Assembly (NCBI GenBank): GCA_945861815.1
Contig: CAMAVV010000091.1
Location: 1 to 6,669 of the forward strand
Direction: 5' to 3'
Source: Thermoflexus hugenholtzii JAD2
Lineage (GTDB): Bacteria; Chloroflexota; Dehalococcoidia; SHYB01
Length of the DNA: 6,669 nt
The notes under the pieces are model-generated. The model was not told where the DNA came from. It saw only the letters and a list, made by a program, of their open reading frames with translations, and ran no database searches. The position numbers and the translations under genes are program-made. Numbering within the stretch: the stretch's first letter is position 1; every line of letters starts with the position of its first letter. Below are positions 1 through 4,713 of the stretch, in pieces.

Positions 1-59
1 ACAACCCTATCAAGTTCTTCGGCCTTCACGCGGAAAAGCAGCTGACCAAGACAGCCTGA
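1..59 (+). CDS. C-terminal tail of a probable amidohydrolase (5' partial)
   Basis: The reading frame that begins at base 3 encodes 18 residues (NPIKFFGL...) and stops with TGA at 57-59. An ending with Asn-Pro/Ala, a hydrophobic stretch and F-[FY]-G-L is typical of metal-dependent amidohydrolases of the amidohydrolase-2 (ACMSD/OmpD-like decarboxylase) type, where this is the last helix after the barrel. That family resemblance is recalled knowledge applied to a very short stretch. The gene runs rightward and converges on the crotonase gene, which ends at 145, so it is not part of the same transcript. Amidohydrolases of this kind often lie in degradation clusters with CoA-transferases and flavin oxidoreductases, which fits the neighbours. 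The other two forward frames look less protein-like. Everything upstream lies outside the window. Confidence 0.45.
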   Translation, partial: NPIKFFGLHAEKQLTKTA

Positions 60-144
60 CGCAACGCCTTGCCGCGCCAGTCGCCTACGATGACTCGCGG
101 GCTCGCAGCATCGCCGCGCTTAGGGTCACTTGGGGCTAGAGGCG
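60..144. other. Convergent intergenic gap, no recognised signal
   Basis: This 85-bp gap separates two convergent genes, so transcription would be expected to end here in both directions. I looked for a GC-rich hairpin followed by a T-run on either strand and found none. The best dyad is a 5-bp CGATG/CATCG pair with a 16-nt loop and no T-tract, which is too weak to call a terminator. Confidence 0.4.
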
Positions 145-951
145 CTACTTCCCCTTGAACACAGGCTGGCGCTTGGCGTTGAAAGCATCGAGCGCCTCTT
201 TGTGGTCTGCTGTCTGCATCGTTAATGATACCGCGGCGGCGGCAGCGGGCATGTGTTGCTCAAGGCTTTCGTTCACGCCGCGATAGACCAGGTCTTTCAC
301 CAGCCGCTGTGGGATCGGCGCGCGCTCTGCGATCTTCTTCGCCAAAGCCATCGTCTCGTCCGATAGCTTTGCCGAAGGGACAAGCCTGTTGAGCACGCCA
401 AGGCGATGGGCCTCTTGCGCCTCGAGCCACTCGCCTGTGTAAAACAACTCAAGCGCCTTGTTGATGCCAAGCGCTTTTGGGGCCAGCCACGTGCCTCCGG
501 CGCCGTCCGCCAAGGCCATCTGAATGAAGGCGTTCATGAACTTGGAATGTTCGCACCCGACCCTGATGTCACACGCAAGGACCCAGTCGAACCCGGTGCC
601 GACGGCAAGGCCATTGACCATCGCGATAGTCGGCATAGGCAACTTTTGTAAACCGAGGGTGACCTGTTGCGGGTTCCCTCGGGTGAACTCCATCCCTTCG
701 TAGGCAGTGCGCTCACTGAAAAGCCTGTCGCCGCCCTGGCGCTCATCTTTGACGTCTGCCGAGGCGCAAAAGGCGCGTCCCGTGCCGGTGATTATGAAGA
801 CGCGAACGTTGTTATCTAGGGCGATTTCCTTGATGGCTGCATTCACCTCGTGAAAGACCTGGTCGTTTAAGGCATTGAGCCGTTCCGGGCGGTTCAGCGT
901 CAGCGTGGCGATGTGGTCTTTCTTTTCGATAAGAATAGTTTCATAGGGCAT
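145..951 (-). CDS. Enoyl-CoA hydratase/isomerase (crotonase) family protein lacking both canonical catalytic Glu
   Basis: The 268-residue product has the length and layout of a crotonase. It starts with the N-terminal beta strand and the LNRPERLNALN motif (19-29). The oxyanion-hole segment AFCASAD is at 60-66, where CAGAD is usual. NGLAVGTGFDW (113-123) corresponds to NG-A-GGG-E, ACDIR is at 126-130, and DGAGGTW at 149-155 matches PGAGGTQ. The fold and CoA-thioester binding are therefore well supported. The two glutamates of true hydratases (Glu144 and Glu164 in rat mitochondrial enzyme) align with Asp122 and Phe142, so simple alkene hydration is doubtful. Crotonases without these residues include hydrolases, decarboxylases, MenB-type cyclases and isomerases. 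The start is set by AAGGAGT at 957-963, 5 bp before the ATG. It is the last gene of the CoA-transferase operon, 35 bp after the SDR-fold gene. The exact reaction is unknown. Confidence 0.93.
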   Translation of the reverse strand: MPYETILIEKKDHIATLTLNRPERLNALNDQVFHEVNAAIKEIALDNNVRVFIITGTGRAFCASADVKDERQGGDRLFSERTAYEGMEFTRGNPQQVTLGLQKLPMPTIAMVNGLAVGTGFDWVLACDIRVGCEHSKFMNAFIQMALADGAGGTWLAPKALGINKALELFYTGEWLEAQEAHRLGVLNRLVPSAKLSDETMALAKKIAERAPIPQRLVKDLVYRGVNESLEQHMPAAAAAVSLTMQTADHKEALDAFNAKRQPVFKGK

Positions 952-956
952 ACGAG

Positions 957-963
957 ACTCCTT
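957..963 (-). promoter_or_regulatory. Ribosome binding site of the crotonase gene
   Basis: The minus strand reads AAGGAGT here, close to the ideal Shine-Dalgarno sequence, with a 5-bp gap to the ATG at 951-949. It lies in the 35-bp space after the SDR-fold gene, so the crotonase can be initiated independently on a polycistronic mRNA. Confidence 0.75.
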
Positions 964-986
964 CGTCTATCGCCGAGCCTTTGGGA

Positions 987-1985
987 TCAGCGGCCTGGGC
1001 CATACGCTTTGTAAGGGAAGCTCTCCCGCCATTCGATCAGGTCTTTGAACCCGGAGGCAAGATCGAAACGCGGGGCAAAGCCGATGTCGGTAAAGATACG
1101 GTTCACGTCCATGACAGGGCAGAGAGAACGAGGTTTCCAGCGGGCGTATTTGACACTCGGGTCGTCAACGATCTTCACTGAGGGTCGCGCCGCTTGCAGA
1201 CCTGCTACCGCCTCGCCGATCGTCCACCATCGCGGCGTGGCTAGGTTATAAGTGTCGTGGGCAAGCCCAGGAGCCTCCATGAGTGCAACCATACCCGCTG
1301 CGATATCTTTCGCGTAGCTCCACTGCAAGCCAACCGCTCTATTGCCGACTTGCACTGGTTCGCCGTTGACGACTTTCCCTGTCCACTCCTGCCCGATCGA
1401 GAGAGCCGACTTGAAGCCCGAGTCCCGCTCCATTGGGCCATAGGTAGAACTCATGCGCACGTTCACCGTCTCGAACTTGCCCAGTTCCCCGTAGCGGCGA
1501 GTTATCTGTTCCCCGAGGATATTGGTCGAATGGACAGCGCCGGTTGGGGCAGGCGTCACTTCCTCGTTTAAGAATTCGTACGCCTGTGGGCGGTAGCCGT
1601 AGACGTTGATAGAGCTGACAGAGAGAAACCGCTTGACCTGCAAGCGCGTCGCCAGTTCCAGGAGGCTTACCTTCGCCATGACGTTCACCTCGAGCATAGT
1701 GCGAAGGGTGGCCGCATCCTCCTTTGCTGCGTTGTCCGTGATGGAGTTGATGATGTGCGTTATCTTCCGTCCGGCCGCTGCCTTGTCGAGGTCCTGCTTT
1801 CGTAAAGCGTCTCCTTGGGCAAAGGTGACCTGCCCTGCCCACTGTTTGACGAACCGCGTATGAAGTTCATCGGCCGGGCGTATGTCTAGGCTGATGACTT
1901 CGTGGCCGCGCTCGGCAAAGGTTTTCACAAGGTTGATGCCGATGAAACCGGCGCCGCCGGCAATGAGAACCGTCATGGGTGACAT
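987..1985 (-). CDS. NAD-dependent epimerase/dehydratase-fold (extended SDR) protein with the YxxxK dyad replaced
   Basis: The 332-residue product is an extended short-chain dehydrogenase/reductase. The Rossmann motif GGAGFIG is at 10-16 and is followed by acidic Asp34 at the end of strand 2, which usually favours NAD over NADP. Later family marks are INSIT (79-83), the strand-5 segment RFLSVSSINVYG (119-130) and RMSSTYGPMERD (177-188). The catalytic site is odd. Where relatives have Tyr-x-x-x-Lys before a leucine-glycine-glutamate stretch, this protein has Val151-His-Ser-Thr-Asn155 before ILGE. Cofactor binding looks intact, but ordinary epimerase or dehydratase chemistry seems unlikely without Tyr and Lys. 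It may use another residue, act only as a binding or lyase-type protein, or be a decayed paralogue. The first ATG is preferred over Met4, since GAGGAAGAG lies 6 bp upstream of it. It is the middle gene of the operon, 27 bp after the CoA-transferase. Confidence 0.92.
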   Translation of the reverse strand: MSPMTVLIAGGAGFIGINLVKTFAERGHEVISLDIRPADELHTRFVKQWAGQVTFAQGDALRKQDLDKAAAGRKITHIINSITDNAAKEDAATLRTMLEVNVMAKVSLLELATRLQVKRFLSVSSINVYGYRPQAYEFLNEEVTPAPTGAVHSTNILGEQITRRYGELGKFETVNVRMSSTYGPMERDSGFKSALSIGQEWTGKVVNGEPVQVGNRAVGLQWSYAKDIAAGMVALMEAPGLAHDTYNLATPRWWTIGEAVAGLQAARPSVKIVDDPSVKYARWKPRSLCPVMDVNRIFTDIGFAPRFDLASGFKDLIEWRESFPYKAYGPGR

Positions 1986-2012
1986 AGGGTGCTCTTCCTC
2001 AATATCGGGGCT

Positions 2013-3227
2013 TTACCAGCCGATTACCTTATTCTCTTTCAGCTTCGCGACTTCGTCATCGCCGTATTTCAAGAGATTTTTGTAGACATCCTCGTTGTCC
2101 TCCCCTAAGAGAGGGGACGTTCGTACATCGGCCGGCGAGTCGGACATCTTGATCGGGCACCCGAGAATCTTGATGTCGCCAAGGGCGGGATGGGTGATCG
2201 GCGCCACCATTCCGCGCGCCAGCAGATGAGGGTCCTGCATCACTTCGATTCCGTTGAGACAGGCGCCGGCGGCGATTCCGGCTGCTGCCATCTCGTGCAT
2301 CGCCGCATACTTTGTCCGCTTCATCGTCCACGTCTTGATTGAATTGTCGATCTCGCCCTTCATAGCTTTGAGGTATTCGTGGTCTTTGACCTGCTCCCCG
2401 GCCAGATCGCTTCTGCCGATAAGGTCAAGGAGCGCATTCCACATCCGGCCCGTGTTATCGAGGCAAAAGACGTAGACGTAGTCTTCAGGGCCCCCTGGCT
2501 TGCAAGGATAAGTGTCGCCTGCCGGCAAGTCTTTGAGCAGTCTATTGCCGTTCCGCTCAGTCTTTCCATCCGTGATCTGCCCGTGGATATATCGCCGCGT
2601 CAGGCTCGCGACGTTATCTTGCATGGAGACTTCCACCTGCTGGCCTTTGCCGGTCTTCTCGCGCTGATAGAGAGCCGCGATGATCCCTAACGCGAGGTGT
2701 GTTCCCGCGCCGCTGTCGCCGATGCTTGGGCCTGGCTTGGTGGGTGGATTTTCAGGGAAGCCAGTGGCACAGAATGCCCCTGCCGTTGCTTGCGCGATCA
2801 TATCGTAGGCTTTGTAATGGGCGTAGGGGCCGTATGTGCCGAAGCCCTTGAGTCGAGCCAAGATGACGCGAGCGTTCACCTTTTCCAAGTCATCGTAGCC
2901 CATGCCAAGCCGCTCCATGGCTCCTGGGGCGAAGTTCTCAACGACAATGTCGGAGTGCTTCACGAGCCGGCGAAAGACGTCCATACCCCCTTTGGCCTTG
3001 AGGTCCAGGGTGATGCTGCGTTTGCTGGAGTTGATGCCGATGAAGTTCAGGCTATCGATCGAGCGCCGCACGCCTATCCCGATCTGCGAGGTAGGTGGCT
3101 CGCCCTTCCACGGCTCCTCCACTTTGATGACGTCGGCGCCGAGCCACGCCAGCAGTTGTGTCGCGGTAGGGCCGGCTTCATATTGCGTGAGGTCTACTAC
3201 TCTGACTCCGTCTAGTGCGCGTCCCAT
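2013..3227 (-). CDS. Family III CoA-transferase (CaiB/BaiF), formyl-CoA-transferase-like
   Basis: The 404-residue product is a class III CoA-transferase, which moves CoA between carboxylic acids through an aspartyl-CoA anhydride intermediate. It opens with LDGVRVVDLTQYEAGP (5-20), then LGADVIKVE (29-37), NSSKRSITLDLK (66-77), VENFAPGAMERLG (96-108) and AYDMIAQATAG (140-150). The catalytic aspartate is Asp171 in SIGDSGAG, matching Asp169 of Oxalobacter formyl-CoA transferase, and Asn98 and Lys139 match Asn96 and Lys137. However, Gln17 and Arg38 of that enzyme align with Glu17 and Glu38 here, and the GGGGQ loop seems absent, so oxalate is probably not the substrate. The ATG at 3227 is chosen over one 48 bp upstream because AGGAGA sits 6 bp before it and the family begins at LDG. 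It is the first gene of the operon and divergent from the LysR regulator. Its position suggests that it performs CoA activation for the pathway. Confidence 0.95.
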   Translation of the reverse strand: MGRALDGVRVVDLTQYEAGPTATQLLAWLGADVIKVEEPWKGEPPTSQIGIGVRRSIDSLNFIGINSSKRSITLDLKAKGGMDVFRRLVKHSDIVVENFAPGAMERLGMGYDDLEKVNARVILARLKGFGTYGPYAHYKAYDMIAQATAGAFCATGFPENPPTKPGPSIGDSGAGTHLALGIIAALYQREKTGKGQQVEVSMQDNVASLTRRYIHGQITDGKTERNGNRLLKDLPAGDTYPCKPGGPEDYVYVFCLDNTGRMWNALLDLIGRSDLAGEQVKDHEYLKAMKGEIDNSIKTWTMKRTKYAAMHEMAAAGIAAGACLNGIEVMQDPHLLARGMVAPITHPALGDIKILGCPIKMSDSPADVRTSPLLGEDNEDVYKNLLKYGDDEVAKLKENKVIGW

Positions 3228-3233
3228 TCTGGT

Positions 3234-3239
3234 TCTCCT
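3234..3239 (-). promoter_or_regulatory. Ribosome binding site deciding the CoA-transferase start
   Basis: The minus strand reads AGGAGA, separated by 6 bp from the ATG at 3227-3225. The alternative ATG at 3275 would add 16 residues (MSPGAYTSG...) that match nothing at the start of CaiB/BaiF proteins. This site therefore argues for the shorter protein. Confidence 0.75.
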
Positions 3240-3317
3240 GCCATGTGCTCCGCTCGTGTATGCTCCTGGGCTCATCCCCTAGCATAGAGAGCGAGGTGAG
3301 CGCCTGTTTTCAGGGCC

Positions 3318-3323
3318 GTTATA
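3318..3323 (-). promoter_or_regulatory. Possible -10 element of the CoA-transferase operon promoter
   Basis: The minus strand reads TATAAC, five of six matches to TATAAT. The bases 17 bp upstream (CCCTGG on the minus strand) are a poor -35, as is common at promoters that need an activator. Transcription would start near 3311, leaving a leader of about 84 bases. The LysR-type dyad at 3362-3382 would then be centred near -61, the usual place for a LysR recognition site. This is a prediction from spacing only. Confidence 0.35.
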
Positions 3324-3361
3324 CTGAGGGCAAATCTCGTCCAGGGTACGGTCTTGGCTGA

Positions 3362-3382
3362 GTGATGTCCAATGCCAATCAC
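3362..3382. promoter_or_regulatory. Candidate LysR-type regulator binding site (T-N11-A dyad)
   Basis: The sequence has the form GTGAT-N11-ATCAC, a perfect 5-bp inverted repeat with the T-N11-A spacing that defines LysR boxes. It lies between the divergent CoA-transferase and LysR genes and ends 40 bp before the regulator's ATG. Such a site normally serves both to activate the divergent operon and to repress the regulator's own gene. A further pair, TTGGC at 3354-3358 and GCCAA at 3374-3378, overlaps it and may extend the symmetry. A 5-bp dyad at this one spacing would occur by chance in roughly one in five regions of this length, so the position carries much of the weight. Confidence 0.5.
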
Positions 3383-3422
3383 CCGGCTGCCTTCATCTAG
3401 GAAGAGGTATAGGTAGAGCGTC

Positions 3423-4331
3423 ATGGATATGCGGCTATTACGGCGGCTGGATTCCTTCGTTGCGGTAGCTGAATACCGCAGCTTTTCCGAAGCAAGCAAG
3501 AACCTTTTCGTGAGCCAGCCGTTCCTCTCTCGCCAGGTTCAAGATTTGGAGAGCGCGTTAGGGCTCACGCTCTTCCAGCGAAAGGGCGGCAGGCTCGCGC
3601 TGACGGAGGCCGGACTATCTCTCCTCGACCATGCGACGAAGATCAAGGAGCAGGCGGAAGAGATGGAGCGTCAGATGCGCATCCTGGCTGCCGGCAAATC
3701 AGGCCTGCTCAAGCTGGGCGCGGCGAACGCGAACTGGAACCACATCTTGCCCGGTTTGATGGCCTCGTTCAAAAAATCCTATCAGAACATCAGTCTCAGT
3801 CTTGTAACCGTGAACGAGCCGCAGGTTCCGCAACGCCTCCTCGATAACATGATCCATCTTGGTTTTGTCTCACGCATCCCCGCGCAAAAGGGATTGGAGA
3901 CTACCCTTATCACTCGCGATGAGATCATCATCGTGGCGCCACCTTCCCACCCGCTTGCCGATGGACGGAAGCACGCCCCAAGCGAGCTTAGCTCCGTGCC
4001 GCTCGTCCTCTACCGTGGGCAAACCCAGGGTGAGCTTACAACGGCAGGATATCTGAGAATGCTTGGGGTAACCCCCCGGGTGTCGGTCGAGGTTGAGAAC
4101 GCAGAAGCGATCAAGTTGGCGGTGATCGCCGGCTTAGGGATCGCCGTCTCAACGAAGTACATCGCGATGAGAGACCTTGCGAGCGGGGCGCTTGTGGAGG
4201 TGCTTCTCAGCGGCCCTCGCCACTCATCGCCGCTCTACATGGTGAGAAACCCAGCCTACATCACGCCGTCGCAGAAGGCCTTCATCGAGCATATCGCGGC
4301 TCTCGGCGGCGCCAAGATTGCTGGGGCGTGA
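3423..4331 (+). CDS. LysR family transcriptional regulator
   Basis: The 302-residue product has the standard LysR length and layout. The N-terminal winged helix-turn-helix spans about residues 4-62: LDSFVAVAEYRSFSEAS, then VSQPFLSRQVQDLESALG (30-47), FQRKGGRLALTEAG (51-64). A linker helix rich in Glu and Gln follows (about 70-88). The effector-binding domain runs from about residue 93 (LLKLGAA) to the end, and GLGIAVSTKYIA is the typical loop of its second subdomain. It is a cytoplasmic DNA-binding protein, expected to act as a tetramer and to respond to a small molecule. It is transcribed away from the CoA-transferase operon, with a candidate LysR box between them, so it very probably controls that operon and itself. 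The inducer cannot be read from the sequence. The start could be Met1 or Met3; the ribosome binding site is weak for both (AGGT at 3411-3414, 8 bp before the ATG). Confidence 0.96.
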   Translation: MDMRLLRRLDSFVAVAEYRSFSEASKNLFVSQPFLSRQVQDLESALGLTLFQRKGGRLALTEAGLSLLDHATKIKEQAEEMERQMRILAAGKSGLLKLGAANANWNHILPGLMASFKKSYQNISLSLVTVNEPQVPQRLLDNMIHLGFVSRIPAQKGLETTLITRDEIIIVAPPSHPLADGRKHAPSELSSVPLVLYRGQTQGELTTAGYLRMLGVTPRVSVEVENAEAIKLAVIAGLGIAVSTKYIAMRDLASGALVEVLLSGPRHSSPLYMVRNPAYITPSQKAFIEHIAALGGAKIAGA

Positions 4332-4365
4332 AGCCTGGCCGCATCTTCGCAAGTGTGAACAATCG

Positions 4366-4713
4366 TCACATTGTCGCCTGAAAGTGCGGCATCACTTCCT
4401 TTGTCATGACTTCCATAAAGCTAGTCATGCGCTCCAGGCTCCAGCCATCTTCGATTGCGGGGTAGACGCTGGTGACGTGTGTGACGCCGATCTCCTCATA
4501 CCGCTTGATCAAAGTGGCGATTTGCTCAGGGTTTCCGGTAAGGATAGATTGTCCTGTTGGACGGCGTGTGAATGCGGCTTCGACACTGCCTTTCGCGTTG
4601 CGGTCGATCAGGTGGGGCAAGCGGGCAGGCAAGATCGAGGCGGTTGCTGCCAGCCTGACAATCCCCTCGTTTTCGTGTACCCTGTGCCTGATGAATCGAG
4701 GGTCACGATTCAT
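4366..4713 (-). CDS. C-terminal remnant of a luciferase-like (LLM class) flavin-dependent oxidoreductase
   Basis: The ORF encodes 115 residues, about a third of a normal luciferase-like monooxygenase (usually 300 or more). The segment LTGNPEQIATLI (58-69) followed by RYEEIGVTHV (71-80), then LERM (93-96) and a KEVMPHF ending (105-111), matches the last helices of that fold, where [TS]-G-[TS]-P-E-[QE] and the YEEAGV-type motif are common. The barrel strands that bind flavin and substrate are missing, so catalysis is not expected. In frame there is a TAA stop at 4737-4735, only seven codons upstream of the ATG, and the sequence beyond belongs to the glycosyltransferase on the other strand. I infer that the rest was lost in a rearrangement. 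Against simple decay, GGAGA at 4720-4724 lies 6 bp before the ATG and the frame is clean. It converges on the LysR gene with a 34-bp gap. It may be a pseudogene or a short expressed protein. Confidence 0.55.
   Translation of the reverse strand: MNRDPRFIRHRVHENEGIVRLAATASILPARLPHLIDRNAKGSVEAAFTRRPTGQSILTGNPEQIATLIKRYEEIGVTHVTSVYPAIEDGWSLERMTSFMEVMTKEVMPHFQATM
4655..4683 (+). promoter_or_regulatory. Possible promoter for a leaderless glycosyltransferase mRNA
   Basis: CTGACA at 4655-4660 resembles a -35 box. After 17 bp, TACCCT at 4678-4683 is a weak -10 (three of six matches). Transcription would begin at about 4690-4691, on the ATG of the glycosyltransferase. That would explain why no Shine-Dalgarno sequence precedes this start. 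The match is weak and the element lies inside the opposing remnant ORF. Confidence 0.22.
4691..4713. repeat. Perfect 8-bp inverted repeat holding two divergent start codons
   Basis: ATGAATCG (4691-4698) and CGATTCAT (4706-4713) are exact reverse complements around a 7-bp spacer. The left arm begins with the ATG of the glycosyltransferase. The right arm, read on the minus strand, begins with the ATG of the oxidoreductase remnant, so both proteins open with Met-Asn-Arg. A second small hairpin, GCGG-TTCT-CCGC at 4715-4726, lies next to it and covers the remnant's ribosome binding site. It could be an operator, an mRNA structure at the initiation site, or a mark of a rearrangement junction. Confidence 0.6.

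Noticed and set aside
1339..1842. Minus-strand ORF of 167 codons in another frame within the SDR-fold gene.
   Set aside because: The overlapping frame carries clear SDR motifs, while this product is Arg/Gly/Pro-rich with no recognisable motif.
2697..3215. Plus-strand ORF of 172 codons opposite the CoA-transferase.
   Set aside because: It is the antisense of a strongly conserved coding region and has no recognisable domain.
3228..3275. In-frame upstream ATG at 3275 that would lengthen the CoA-transferase by 16 residues.
   Set aside because: The extra residues do not resemble a CaiB/BaiF start, and the AGGAGA site lies just before the ATG at 3227.
4354..4370. TGTGA-N7-TCACA dyad between the convergent LysR gene and the oxidoreductase remnant, resembling a CRP site or a terminator stem.
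   Set aside because: CRP sites have a 6-bp spacer, and this one is at the 3' ends of both genes, far from any promoter. As a terminator it lacks a GC-rich stem and a T-run.
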